Part shown: in pieces, positions 1 through 8,646 of the stretch
How positions within the stretch are numbered: position 1 is the first letter of the stretch
Layout: the number at the start of each line of letters is the position of its first letter
Origin: Fibrobacterota bacterium
Lineage (GTDB): Bacteria; Fibrobacterota; Fibrobacteria; UBA11236
Assembly (NCBI GenBank): GCA_023249635.1
Contig: JAHFCH010000053.1
Span: forward strand, 1-33,233
Direction: 5' to 3'
Length of the DNA stretch: 33,233 nt
Notes under the pieces: model-generated
Told to the model about the DNA's origin: nothing
Seen by the model: the letters and a program-made list of their open reading frames with translations, nothing else
The model's database searches: none
Made by a program: the position numbers and the translations under genes

Positions 1-2
1 TG

Positions 3-2072
3 TGGGATCTGGACTCGGGAACAAAGATCCTCGCCTATCGGGGTCACGAGGACGAAGTCACCTGCGTAGCGCAGAGCGAGGACGGGAAGCTTGCCCTGTC
101 CGGTTCAAAAGATATGACCTTAAAACTGTGGAGGGTAAGCTCCGGAGAAGTGGTCCGTACGCTGAGAGAATTCACGATTCCAACTACCCTTGCAGAAGCA
201 TTCGCTCCTGCGCCCATGGTGACTTGCTTGGCGATGTCCGCGGACGGAAAAATCGCCGTGTCCGGATTTATGGACCGTTCTCTCAAGGTCTGGGATCTTG
301 GTTCCGGAAAGGTTTTGCAATCCTTGCTCGGGCACAAGGGGACCGTTTCTTCGCTTGCGATGAGTGCAAACGGAATGACCGCGCTTTCCGGCTCTAAGGA
401 GGGAACCCTCATACACTGGGATCTGAATTCCGGGAAAGCCCGCTGGACTCATATTGCCCACTCGGGCTCAATCAACTCGATAGCCGTATCCCGTGACGGT
501 AAAATCGGGATCTCCGCTTCCGGCAGTGAGGCAATAAGGCATTGGGATCTTGACAGTGGTCGTGAAATCCAGGCAATCGAGCTTGAAAGTCTAAATACCG
601 TACGTTCGTTGGCGATCAGCGAGGACGGGAAAATCGCGCTGGCTGCTTCAGACTATCTGAACATTTCCCTGCTCGACCTGGATTCGGGAAAGGTGTTGCG
701 TTCTTTCAAGGAGCAGTCCTATTCCACGATTGGTGACATTGCAATGAGCCGGGACGGAAAAACGGCCTTATCAGGTGCAGAAGACATGCAGTTAAAGCTG
801 TGGGACATTTCCCCAGGCCCGAGAATGTTCGAGTCCCGTTCGCAATACGTTCCGCTGGTTACCGACGTGGCCATCAGCGCGGACGGCAAGACCGCATTGT
901 CCGGTTCCGTCGGCGGTCTCACCGGCGAGGGCGGAAACCTAAAATTGTGGGATCTCCAATCCAATCGATTGATAGCCAATCTGGCTGGTCACTCCAAAAT
1001 GGTTACTTCGGTAGCCATAAGCGCGGATGCTGAATTCGCTCTTTCGGGATCACATGATCGGACCCTCAAGTTATGGCACCTGAGATCAAGAAAAACGATT
1101 CGCAGTCTCACTGATCGATGCGGGAGAATTGGAAGCGTCGCGTTGAGCGACGATTGCAAGCGCGCCCTTTCGGGCGCATCCGGCACCGTAAGCATCTGGG
1201 ACCTCGAATCCGGCAGCCTCGTACGGATATTGGTGGACCACAAAGGGGACATCACCGCCTTGGCTTTTGGATCGGATGGGATCACAGCTCTTTCCGGTTC
1301 CGAGGACAAAACTTTCAAATTGTGGACTTTGGAAACCGGATTGGTACGGAAAACCTTTTCAGGCCATACGGGGGGCGTGACCTCGGTGGCATATTGCATC
1401 GGCGGGCGCATGGCCTTGTCAGGCTCGGAAGATAGGACCCTGAAATTATGGGACCTGGAATCGGGCCGAACCCTTCGGACCTATTCAGGCCATACGGAAA
1501 CTGTAATGTCGATAGCGGTACTCGCGGATGGATTGACCGCTCTTTCCTGCTCCTTCGATGGCACCTTGAAAGTGTGGGAACTGGCTTCGGGACGGGCTTT
1601 GGCCACTTATACAGCCGATTTCCCATTCAGGAGCGCCAGAGTCGCGCGCAATGCCAACACTGTTGCAGCCGGAGGCGGGACCGGTCGCATTCATGTACTC
1701 GAATTATTGTTGGAGCAGCCGATTCCTGTTTCCCAAGTTGCAAGGCATGGGGTCAGTGAGCTAACGAAGGCGAATCTCTTGCAGAACTCGAATCAAATCG
1801 ATAAACGAGATCCCGGAAATGCAGCCTTATCCCCCGAAAAAAAATCCACCGTTCCGGTAAGTCTTAAGCGCATTAGAATCACGAGTGATCCTCCCGGTGC
1901 CGAAGTACTGCTTAACTTCCGCAAGGTTGGTTTTACCCCGGTAGAGATCCGCTTAGAACGCCCCCTAAACGGGCTTATCGTGAAGTTGAAAGGGTACTCA
2001 CGCTTCCAATGCAACCTTCCGCTGAACCATCCCGAGGAAAGCCTTACCATTCAACTTGAAAAAGAGGGATGA
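3..2072 (+). CDS. WD40-repeat protein with C-terminal PEGA domain, 5' end outside window
   Basis: The frame is open from the first bases of the window, so the start lies outside; 689 codons are visible. It begins inside a blade (WDLDSG) and continues through about 13 further blades ending in LKLWDL-type strands, with the recurring pattern SADGKTALSGS and GHxxxVxS. That is close to 14 blades, enough for two seven-bladed propellers. The last blade ends in a hydrophobic HVLEL strand. After a polar linker (about 1730-1850) comes a PEGA-like domain (ITSDPPGAEVLLN, then GFTPVEIRL), a small beta domain common in surface or kinase-associated proteins. Bacterial proteins of this build often carry a Ser/Thr kinase, TIR, caspase or STAND NTPase domain N-terminally; which one cannot be seen here. 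Base composition is lower in G+C than the operon to its right. Repeat and PEGA assignments are seen in the sequence; the missing N-terminal domain is inference. Confidence 0.9.
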   Translation, partial: WDLDSGTKILAYRGHEDEVTCVAQSEDGKLALSGSKDMTLKLWRVSSGEVVRTLREFTIPTTLAEAFAPAPMVTCLAMSADGKIAVSGFMDRSLKVWDLGSGKVLQSLLGHKGTVSSLAMSANGMTALSGSKEGTLIHWDLNSGKARWTHIAHSGSINSIAVSRDGKIGISASGSEAIRHWDLDSGREIQAIELESLNTVRSLAISEDGKIALAASDYLNISLLDLDSGKVLRSFKEQSYSTIGDIAMSRDGKTALSGAEDMQLKLWDISPGPRMFESRSQYVPLVTDVAISADGKTALSGSVGGLTGEGGNLKLWDLQSNRLIANLAGHSKMVTSVAISADAEFALSGSHDRTLKLWHLRSRKTIRSLTDRCGRIGSVALSDDCKRALSGASGTVSIWDLESGSLVRILVDHKGDITALAFGSDGITALSGSEDKTFKLWTLETGLVRKTFSGHTGGVTSVAYCIGGRMALSGSEDRTLKLWDLESGRTLRTYSGHTETVMSIAVLADGLTALSCSFDGTLKVWELASGRALATYTADFPFRSARVARNANTVAAGGGTGRIHVLELLLEQPIPVSQVARHGVSELTKANLLQNSNQIDKRDPGNAALSPEKKSTVPVSLKRIRITSDPPGAEVLLNFRKVGFTPVEIRLERPLNGLIVKLKGYSRFQCNLPLNHPEESLTIQLEKEG

Positions 2073-2079
2073 GTTGCGA

Positions 2080-2406
2080 ATGACCCTTGATCAAGCCAAT
2101 CTAATCTATCGGGAAATCCTGGCCTCAAAATCATCTGAGCCGAGGGCCTTCTTGCTGCTGGCCGCGGTTCGCTATGCGCGATTCCGGACTGATTGGCAGA
2201 TGGGGGATGCCGAGCAGCGGAAAGCGATGGATCAAGAACGGACTGCTGCACACAACGCCTTCATCGATAGCTGCAATATCCTAAGCCGCGACATGGCCAC
2301 GCGCGGGGAGAGCATATCCTGGCGGGAGGCAATGGGCAAAGACCGGAAGGATATCGGGGATTTTGCGTGTTACCTTCACCTCCTACTCGGTTTGGCTGCC
2401 AGGTGA
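2080..2406 (+). CDS. small hypothetical protein (108 aa) downstream of the WD40 gene
   Basis: A short soluble, largely helical protein with no signal peptide, membrane segment or metal-binding motif. I do not recognise the family. The centre (HNAFIDSCNILSR) and the C-terminus (IGDFACYLHLLLGLAAR) look like a folded, conserved helical domain rather than random frame. I chose ATG 2080, 7 bases after the WD40 stop codon, because a GAGGG lies about 11 bases upstream. A TTG at 2056 would instead overlap the WD40 gene. The spacing implies co-transcription with the WD40 gene and possibly a joint function. A terminator follows at 2449. Coding status is supported by the tight coupling and the terminator placement; function is unknown. 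Confidence 0.65.
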   Translation: MTLDQANLIYREILASKSSEPRAFLLLAAVRYARFRTDWQMGDAEQRKAMDQERTAAHNAFIDSCNILSRDMATRGESISWREAMGKDRKDIGDFACYLHLLLGLAAR

Positions 2407-2448
2407 AAGCGATATCCAACCTTGGAAAGCGTCTGCCGCGAGAGAGTT

Positions 2449-2478
2449 CAGTGGAATTTCTCCCACTGGGTTTTTCTT
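2449..2478 (+). terminator. intrinsic terminator after the WD40 operon
   Basis: Stem CAGTGG (2449-2454), 8-base loop, CCACTG (2463-2468), followed by GGTTTTTCTT. It lies 42 bases past the stop of the small gene and ends the plus-strand unit before the convergent minus-strand operon, whose last stop is at 2545. Confidence 0.75.
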
Positions 2479-2544
2479 CGCTTTCTAAGGGGCCTTTTGC
2501 TATCCGCCCGCTTCCGACTTGAAAATGCGGGGATCTCTGGATGC

Positions 2545-3531
2545 CTACTGCTCCTGCATCTGGCCTTCGGTATCCGGCGACAGGGAGAAAAAAGTGGCGT
2601 CAAGGGCCGCTCCCACGCCGTTCAGGCGGGTCTGAAGTCGATCCAGGAATTCATGCAAACCGCCGTTAAGCACTTCCAGTACGGAAGCGTAAGCCAGATC
2701 CGATCTCAGGCGCGAGAGCAGTTTTTCGGGCTCGAGGCGATAGGTGCCGGCTGGGGTGCCTGAGAGCGCAAGCAAATTGCGCTCCGCCTCCTCCAGGCAG
2801 AACAGGACCGAACGGGGGAATTGCCGGGAGAGCAGCAAGAAGCCGGCTACCCTTTCCGGAGTGATGCGGCCGTGGGCGCGCCGGAACAGATCGTATCCGG
2901 ATACCGAATGCAGCAGTACGCCCCAGAGCAGATCGTCCACCACTGAACCCACGTCACTGGGCTTGGGCAACAGGATGAAGTATTTCACGTCCAGGATACG
3001 CGATGTCTTGTCGGCGCGTTCCAGCCAGCGGCCCAATTGCATGAAGTGCCAGCTCTCGTCCCGCGCCAGATTGGCTTCGGCGACGCCGGCGAAAAGCTGG
3101 GCGGATTCGCGCACGCGCCGGAAAAAATCGGAGGGATCAGTCTCGGCCTCGATCGGGGCGGCCGGATCGTGCAAGCGCAGGAAGAAAGTGTTCAGGGCCT
3201 CCCACATCTCCACGCTTACGATTTGGCGGACCTGGCGGACGTTCTCGCGCGCCCGGGCCACGCAAGAAATGATGCTATTGGGGTTGCCCTCGTCGAAGGT
3301 TAGGAAGCGGAGGACGTTGGCTTTGGTGGCGTTGGCGGAGGGATCTCCGTAACGTTCCGTGAACAGGGCCTGATCTCCCGTGGTCGTGACCAGGGGCTCC
3401 CATTGCTCCCGGAAGCCTAAGGGCAAATCCAGCAAAGCCTGCAGGTTCACGGAAATGAAGCGCGCCACGTTCTCGGCGCGTTCCATGTAGCGGCCTGTCC
3501 AATAGATGCTGTCGGCGGTGCGGCTGAGCAT
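2545..3531 (-). CDS. alpha-E domain protein (DUF403, COG2307)
   Basis: A 328-residue all-helical protein that fills the whole alpha-E family. The hallmark N-terminus is present (MLSRTADSIYWTGRYMERAE), as are the conserved inner helices (LGRWLERADKTSRIL, then DVKYFILL). Alpha-E proteins have no known chemistry. They are almost always encoded beside, or fused to, a circularly permuted ATP-grasp and a transglutaminase, and are thought to bind the ligase's substrate or product. Here it is the last gene of the operon, 6 bases after the ATP-grasp stop, with GAGG about 5 bases before the ATG. A second copy of the domain is the C-terminal part of the fused gene at 6060-8630. Cytoplasmic by sequence. 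Confidence 0.92.
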   Translation of the reverse strand: MLSRTADSIYWTGRYMERAENVARFISVNLQALLDLPLGFREQWEPLVTTTGDQALFTERYGDPSANATKANVLRFLTFDEGNPNSIISCVARARENVRQVRQIVSVEMWEALNTFFLRLHDPAAPIEAETDPSDFFRRVRESAQLFAGVAEANLARDESWHFMQLGRWLERADKTSRILDVKYFILLPKPSDVGSVVDDLLWGVLLHSVSGYDLFRRAHGRITPERVAGFLLLSRQFPRSVLFCLEEAERNLLALSGTPAGTYRLEPEKLLSRLRSDLAYASVLEVLNGGLHEFLDRLQTRLNGVGAALDATFFSLSPDTEGQMQEQ

Positions 3532-3537
3532 GCGGCC

Positions 3538-5022
3538 TCAGATCGCTGCCGCGGCGATGGCGCCGTCACGGAAGATCGGGGAGCCCCGCCTGGGAGTAGG
3601 GACCACCCAGGTGTCCTTGCTGCCGCCGCCCTGGGAACTGTTCACCACCAGGCTGCCCTTGCGCAAGGCCACGCGGGTGAGTCCGCCGGGAAGGATGTAA
3701 ATGGATTTGCCGAACAGGGCGAAGGGGCGCAGATCGATATGGCGGCCTTCCCATGCGCCGTCGACGAGCACGGGGCTGCGGGAAAGGGAGAGCGTAGTCT
3801 GGGCGATGTAGCCGGAGGGATTTTCCGCCACGCGCTTGCGCCAGGTTTCCAGGGTCGACTGGTCGGCATGCGGTCCGATGAGCACGCCGTAGCCGCCCGA
3901 ACCTTCCGCGGTTTTGATTACCAGTTTACCCAGGTTTTCCATGATATAAACCAGGTCGGCGGGCTCATGCCCCACCCAGGTCTCAACGTTGGGCAGGATC
4001 GCATCCTCCCCCAGGTAGTACTTGATCATCTTAGGCAGGTAGGCATAGACCACCTTGTCGTCGGCTACGCCGGTGCCCGGCGCGTTCACCAGGGCCACCT
4101 TGCCTCGGCGATACGCATCCATCAAACCCGCCACGCCCAATACGGATTCCGGGCGGAACTCCTTGGGATCCAGGAAGTCATCATCGATGCGCCGGTAAAG
4201 CACGTCGATACGCAGATAGCCGCTGGTGGTGCGCATGTACACCATGCCGTCGCGCACCCGCAAATCGGCGCCGGTCACCAGTTCCACGCCCATCTGCTGG
4301 GCCAGGAAACAATGTTCGAAATAGGCGGAGTTGTACATGCCCGGCGTCAGCAGGGCTACGCGGGGGCTGTCGCTCCAGGGGGCCAGGGATTGCAGGGTTT
4401 CCAGCAGGCGGCTGGAATAATCGTCCACGGGGCGCGGTTCAACGGCCTCGAAGATGCGCGGGAAGGTGCGTTTCATGACCGCGCGATTGCCCAGCACGTA
4501 GGAAACGCCCGAAGGGCAGCGCAGGTTGTCTTCCAGTACGGTGAACACGCCCTTACCGTCGCGTACCAGATCGGTCCCGGAGATATGGCACCATACGCCC
4601 AACGGAGGGCGGATACCCTTGCAGGGCTTGCAATAGCCTAGCGAATTTTCCACTACGGCGCGAGGCACCACCTTGTCGGCCAGGATCCTCTGTTCGTGGT
4701 AAACGTCGTCCAGGAACATGTTGAGGGCTTGCAGGCGCTGCTTGAGCCCCCGTTCCACGCCTTCCCATTCGGATTCTTCGATTACCCGGGGCAGAATGTC
4801 GAAAGGGAAAATCTTCTCCATGCCGCGCTTGTCGCCATACACGTTGAAGGTTATCCCCAGATGCAGGAAGGCGCGTTCGGCCGCCTGCCGGCGCGCCGCG
4901 ATTTCCTCGGCGGGAAGCGCATCAAGGATTTGGAAAAGGGTGCGGGTGCTCTCCCTGGGCTCTCCAGGCGCCGAGAACATCTCGTCATAGTACCCGTCCA
5001 GGCGATAATCTTGGAATCCCAT
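3538..5022 (-). CDS. circularly permuted type-2 ATP-grasp protein (COG2308)
   Basis: Predicted ATP-dependent carboxylate-amine/peptide ligase of the circularly permuted ATP-grasp family (formerly DUF404/DUF407), 494 residues, the usual length. The family start YYDEMFSAPGEPR is followed by NVYGD and by the nucleotide-binding part with an intact glycine-rich loop (VIKTAEGSGGYGV). The C-terminal catalytic block has DLRPFALFG, LPGGLTRVALRKG and NSSQGGGSKDTWV. I chose ATG 5022 because GAGGG stands 4 bases upstream and the family motif follows at once. In-frame starts at 5037 and 5109 would add up to 29 residues without family support. A perfect 10-bp inverted repeat lies just before this ribosome site. 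Lies between the transglutaminase and alpha-E genes, the classic order. Substrate unknown; peptide ligation is a prediction for the family, not shown. Confidence 0.93.
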   Translation of the reverse strand: MGFQDYRLDGYYDEMFSAPGEPRESTRTLFQILDALPAEEIAARRQAAERAFLHLGITFNVYGDKRGMEKIFPFDILPRVIEESEWEGVERGLKQRLQALNMFLDDVYHEQRILADKVVPRAVVENSLGYCKPCKGIRPPLGVWCHISGTDLVRDGKGVFTVLEDNLRCPSGVSYVLGNRAVMKRTFPRIFEAVEPRPVDDYSSRLLETLQSLAPWSDSPRVALLTPGMYNSAYFEHCFLAQQMGVELVTGADLRVRDGMVYMRTTSGYLRIDVLYRRIDDDFLDPKEFRPESVLGVAGLMDAYRRGKVALVNAPGTGVADDKVVYAYLPKMIKYYLGEDAILPNVETWVGHEPADLVYIMENLGKLVIKTAEGSGGYGVLIGPHADQSTLETWRKRVAENPSGYIAQTTLSLSRSPVLVDGAWEGRHIDLRPFALFGKSIYILPGGLTRVALRKGSLVVNSSQGGGSKDTWVVPTPRRGSPIFRDGAIAAAAI

Positions 5023-5033
5023 ATTTCCCTCGG

Positions 5034-5057
5034 CCATGTTCCCCATTGGGAACATGG
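5034..5057 (-). promoter_or_regulatory. perfect 10-bp inverted repeat in the leader of the ATP-grasp gene
   Basis: Arms CCATGTTCCC (5034-5043) and GGGAACATGG (5048-5057) are exact reverse complements around a 4-base loop. In the minus-strand transcript the hairpin ends two bases before the GAGGG ribosome site at 5027-5031. It could control translation of the ATP-grasp and alpha-E genes, stabilise the 3' processed RNA, or serve as an operator. The role is inference; the symmetry is seen directly. Confidence 0.6.
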
Positions 5058-5181
5058 ATAACAAGCAAGCTCCGATCCAAGGCCAAATCCCCGTAAATCC
5101 GCGGAACACGGATCGAGAAGCCGGCTATTGGGAAAAAGTGTCGTGAAATGTCGAGGGTGCCGGGACCAGCGGATGCAAGTG

Positions 5182-6057
5182 TCAATTCCGCAAAACGTCG
5201 ACTTCCACTTTCAGGGTCTGGGTTCCACCCCCGTATAGGACCCCCCGCAAAGGGCTTACGTCGGAAAAATCCCGACCCCAGGCCACGGTTACGTGGCGGG
5301 GGCCGGGGAGCATTTCGTTGGTGGGATCGAAATCCACCCAACCGCCGCCGGAAACGTACACGGAGACCCAGGCATGGGAGGCGTCCGTGCCCATGAGCTT
5401 CGGCTTACCGGGCGGGGGCAGGGTTTCCAGGTAGCCGCTTACGTAACGGGCCGGTAACCCCAAAGCGCGCAGGCCTCCGATCATGAGATGGGAAAAATCC
5501 TGGCACACGCCGCTGCGGTTCTGGAACACCGTTTCCAGGGCCGTGGAAGGATTCGTGGAACCGGGACGGAATCGGAAGTCGCGGTGGATGCGCTGCATCA
5601 AGTGCGCGGCGGCTTCGCCCAGCGGACGGCCCGCCGGAAAGGACCGCACCGCATACTCCTTGAGTCCCGGGAAAGTGCGCACCATCGGCGACTCCAGGGC
5701 GAATTGCAGAGCGTCGCGGGCCTCGTCGCTTTCGGCGTGCTGGGACCGGCGGACCGCTTCTTCCCAGGCAGGCGCGGGGGGCGGTGCATCGGCTTCCGCC
5801 CACGAGACATCGACGCGGCTGGAAGCCGTAATGGTAAAAGTCTTGTGTGGCCGCTGCAGCAGAAAGAAGGAGGTGGGGTTTCCGAAGCAATCCTCGGCTT
5901 CCTCATACCCCTCTAATCCGGGATCCGATTCCAGCGAGAAGTTCAAGAGACGCTGGCCGGGCAAATCCCGCGGCCGCAGACGCGCCTGGTTGACGCTGGC
6001 GTCCACTTCGTCCGCGTAGGCATATACGGTGCGGTGGCGGATGGAGAGAATCGGCAT
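5182..6057 (-). CDS. bacterial transglutaminase-like cysteine protein (COG1305)
   Basis: A 291-residue protein with the two usual parts: a bacterial transglutaminase N-terminal beta domain (residues 1-85, starting MPILSIRHRTVYAY) and a papain-like transglutaminase core. The triad is visible as Cys185 in SGVCQDFSH, His228 in DASHAWVSVY and Asp244 in WVDFDPTN. No signal peptide, so cytoplasmic. Such proteins act as peptidases or acyl transferases; beside ATP-grasp and alpha-E genes they are predicted to cleave or transfer the peptide the ligase makes. ATG 6057 lies 2 bases after the stop of the fused ATP-grasp gene; ATG 6069 would overlap it by 10 bases and adds MGLS, which the family lacks. 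About 160 bases without a gene separate it from the next start. Confidence 0.93.
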   Translation of the reverse strand: MPILSIRHRTVYAYADEVDASVNQARLRPRDLPGQRLLNFSLESDPGLEGYEEAEDCFGNPTSFFLLQRPHKTFTITASSRVDVSWAEADAPPPAPAWEEAVRRSQHAESDEARDALQFALESPMVRTFPGLKEYAVRSFPAGRPLGEAAAHLMQRIHRDFRFRPGSTNPSTALETVFQNRSGVCQDFSHLMIGGLRALGLPARYVSGYLETLPPPGKPKLMGTDASHAWVSVYVSGGGWVDFDPTNEMLPGPRHVTVAWGRDFSDVSPLRGVLYGGGTQTLKVEVDVLRN

Positions 6058-6059
6058 GC

Positions 6060-8630
6060 TCAGGCCCATTCCTTGAGGGTTTGCGTGAGCGGGCGCTGCC
6101 GGAAATATTCCGCGGCCAAACGATTCGAGACTTCGCCCAGGGAAGCCTCAACGTGCTTGACCACATGCTCAAAGGCTTCGTTGCCGCCCGGGGAAAGGAT
6201 GCCTTCCTGGGCGGCCGGGTCGTAGACGCGTAGGGCGGCCAAGGCAAGCAGGGCGTGCTTTTCCGTTTCCGTGGATCGGCCGGGCACGGGGCGCGGCAGG
6301 GCGGCGAGATCTTCCAGTAATCGCGCCAGCGGCGCGGCGGCCGAGCGCGGATTGCCCTCGTCGCGCAGAAGCACGTCGGCGACGGCGGAGGGAAGCAGAT
6401 CCACGCCGTACTTGTTATGATAAGCGATGTCGCTGTCATGGGTGGCCAGCAGTGCCTGAAGCAGGCCGCGATCGGCCGCGGCACCCGGCGGGAAGGCCGC
6501 CAATAGGGAGCGGCAGATGGCTTGCGCGCGTTCCAGGCGGCGCCCCATCTGCAAAAAGCGCTGTACCGGACCCAAGGTCATGCCCTCGGTAACCATACCG
6601 GTGAATCCCGCCAGGCCCACCACCAGGCGATCCAGGTGGAGCAACGCCGAGCCCGCATCGGGAAGCGGGCCGATGCCTTCGTCACCCGCATCCGCTTCGG
6701 GGCCGCCTTCTTCCCAGGCGTGCAGGCTATGCCACGCATCGCGGGAAAGCAGTTCCCGCACTACGCGCGCGGCACGGCGCAGGGACGCGAGGTTGAACGC
6801 GGGCGAACCCAGATCCTCCCGTTGCGTGAGCGATCGGATAAGCTGGGACTCCCAGCCGGAGCCGTCGGATAAAAGCCCGGGTTGGCAGGCGCGCAGCAGG
6901 CGCAACTCGCCTGCAGGCAGCGAGCCGTCGGTACCGCCCTCCTGGGAAACGCGCCCGATGGCTTCCCGCCATAGCCGGGCCTGGGCTTCCAAGCGCTCCT
7001 GGTAGCGGCCCAACCAGAAAAGATTCTCCGCGGCGTATCCCGGCAGGGTCGAGGTTTCGCGTTCGGACCTGGAAGCGGGCGGCGCCAATTCGATGGGCCT
7101 TTCCGATTCGATCGGCTCGGAAGCGATGATCCAGGTATCCTTGCTGATACCCCCTTCCTGCCCCGTGAGCGCGGCGGAATCGGCCCGGACCGAGGCGCGG
7201 GTGAGGCCTCCCGGCATCACCTCGAAAGTCTTGTCGGCGGCGGCGAGGAAGGCCCGCACCACCATGGGCCTGGGCTCCAGGCGCCCCTGGACGAAGCACG
7301 GCAAGGTGGAAAGGTCGGCGCGTTCCTGGATGACGTATAGATGGGGCTTGGCGCGGATGCGGGCCAGCAGCCGTTCGCGCTGCTCCCGGCCCAGGTCGGA
7401 AACGAACCAGGTGCTGCGCTTGGGGCCCTGGTACAGGGGCTTAACCACCATGGAGTCGAAACGGGACATGGCCTCTTCGCGCATGGCTTCATCGCCGCAC
7501 CACCAGGTGCGGGAGGAAGGCAGCCGCAGGTCTTGGCCGAGCACCCGTCGGCACAGGGCGGGCAGGAAGGCCATCAGGCCCGAGCCCGTGAGCACGCCGC
7601 TGCCCAGGGCGTTGGCCACGGCGACGCGTCGGCGGCGCACGGCTTGCAGCATTCCCGGCACGCCTATCAGGGAGGCGCCTTCCAATTCCAGGGGATCGCA
7701 CCAGGCATCGTCCACGCGGCGCAGTACCACGTCCACGCGGCGGGAGCCGCCCAGGCCATCGAGCCAGATGCCGTCGGCGCGTGCGCTCAGATCACCGCCC
7801 CGGACGAGCGGTATGCCGAGGTAACTCGCGAGGTACGCCTGCTCGAAGAATGTCTCGTTCTCGGGGCCTGGGCTCAGCAGCACGGTATTCGGGTTTTCGG
7901 TGCCAGGGGGGGCGGCCTGCTTCAGGCCCCGCCGTAAGGCCTGAAAGAAAGGCGCCAGGCGGTGCACGCCCAGGGTGCGGAACAGGCTGGGCAGGGCGCG
8001 TCCGAGTACTACGCGGTTCTCCAGGGCATAGCCGTATCCGGAAGGGTTCTGGCAGCGATCGCTGACCACGCGGAATTCCCCGTCTCGACCGCGCGCGAGG
8101 TCGGCCGAATACACCTGCAGCAGGCGGGAGGCCGGATCCAGGGAGCCGATGCAAGCCCGTTGGAACCCGGGATGGGAATACAGGAGGAGAGGGGGGAGCA
8201 AGCCCTCCTTCATCAAGAGGCGCGGTCCGTAGATATCGCGGAGGATGGCTTCGAGCAATTCCGCGCGCTGGATGAGGCCGCGTTCCAGCCCGCTCCAGGT
8301 GGCGCTGTCGATCACGGCGGGAACCGGATCCAGGGCCCATTGGCGATCGGCCCCGCGTGGTCCCCCATAAACGTGGTAGGTGACGCCGTTGAAGCGCAGT
8401 TGCTCTTTGACCTCTTCGGTGCGGCGGGCCAGGGTCTCCGGACCCATGGCCTCCAGGGCGTCGGCCAGGCCCTGCCAGGCTGGGCGGATCGCGCCTGCCG
8501 CATCCCGCATTTCGTCCCAGCCTCCGGGCGAAGGGGCATAGGCCGAGACCAAACCTTTGGGGCCGGCGGTGTTCAGGGACGCGGCCGCCGCAGGCGCGGC
8601 CTTGGAAGGGGCTGATTCGGGAGCCGGCAT
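6060..8630 (-). CDS. fused circularly permuted ATP-grasp + alpha-E protein
   Basis: An 856-residue fusion. After an Ala/Pro-rich leader of about 35 residues, residues 35-515 are a circularly permuted ATP-grasp (GWDEMRDAAGAIRP, TYHVYGGPRG, NPSGYGYALENR, MPGGLTRASV, GGISKDTWI). Residues 525-856 are an alpha-E domain (YAAENLFWLGRYQERLEAQ). It thus duplicates in one chain the two separate genes further down. The nucleotide loop is not canonical: where the stand-alone copy has EGSGGYG, this one reads YQGPKRSTW. The Asn of NSSQGGG is also not kept (TGQEGG). That is seen directly and may mean a different nucleotide use or a non-catalytic copy. It follows the DUF2126 gene by 16 bases; no strong ribosome site is seen before ATG 8630, so translational coupling is likely. 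Confidence 0.92.
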   Translation of the reverse strand: MPAPESAPSKAAPAAAASLNTAGPKGLVSAYAPSPGGWDEMRDAAGAIRPAWQGLADALEAMGPETLARRTEEVKEQLRFNGVTYHVYGGPRGADRQWALDPVPAVIDSATWSGLERGLIQRAELLEAILRDIYGPRLLMKEGLLPPLLLYSHPGFQRACIGSLDPASRLLQVYSADLARGRDGEFRVVSDRCQNPSGYGYALENRVVLGRALPSLFRTLGVHRLAPFFQALRRGLKQAAPPGTENPNTVLLSPGPENETFFEQAYLASYLGIPLVRGGDLSARADGIWLDGLGGSRRVDVVLRRVDDAWCDPLELEGASLIGVPGMLQAVRRRRVAVANALGSGVLTGSGLMAFLPALCRRVLGQDLRLPSSRTWWCGDEAMREEAMSRFDSMVVKPLYQGPKRSTWFVSDLGREQRERLLARIRAKPHLYVIQERADLSTLPCFVQGRLEPRPMVVRAFLAAADKTFEVMPGGLTRASVRADSAALTGQEGGISKDTWIIASEPIESERPIELAPPASRSERETSTLPGYAAENLFWLGRYQERLEAQARLWREAIGRVSQEGGTDGSLPAGELRLLRACQPGLLSDGSGWESQLIRSLTQREDLGSPAFNLASLRRAARVVRELLSRDAWHSLHAWEEGGPEADAGDEGIGPLPDAGSALLHLDRLVVGLAGFTGMVTEGMTLGPVQRFLQMGRRLERAQAICRSLLAAFPPGAAADRGLLQALLATHDSDIAYHNKYGVDLLPSAVADVLLRDEGNPRSAAAPLARLLEDLAALPRPVPGRSTETEKHALLALAALRVYDPAAQEGILSPGGNEAFEHVVKHVEASLGEVSNRLAAEYFRQRPLTQTLKEWA

Positions 8631-8646
8631 GGGAGAGTCAATAATA

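Noticed and set aside
2422-2763. Plus-strand frame after the WD40 operon
   Set aside because: It starts inside the terminator region and runs into the alpha-E gene in the opposite direction.
3739-4641. Long plus-strand open frame over the ATP-grasp gene
   Set aside because: It mirrors a well-supported family protein on the minus strand; no family pattern or ribosome site, and long antisense frames are expected in GC-rich DNA.
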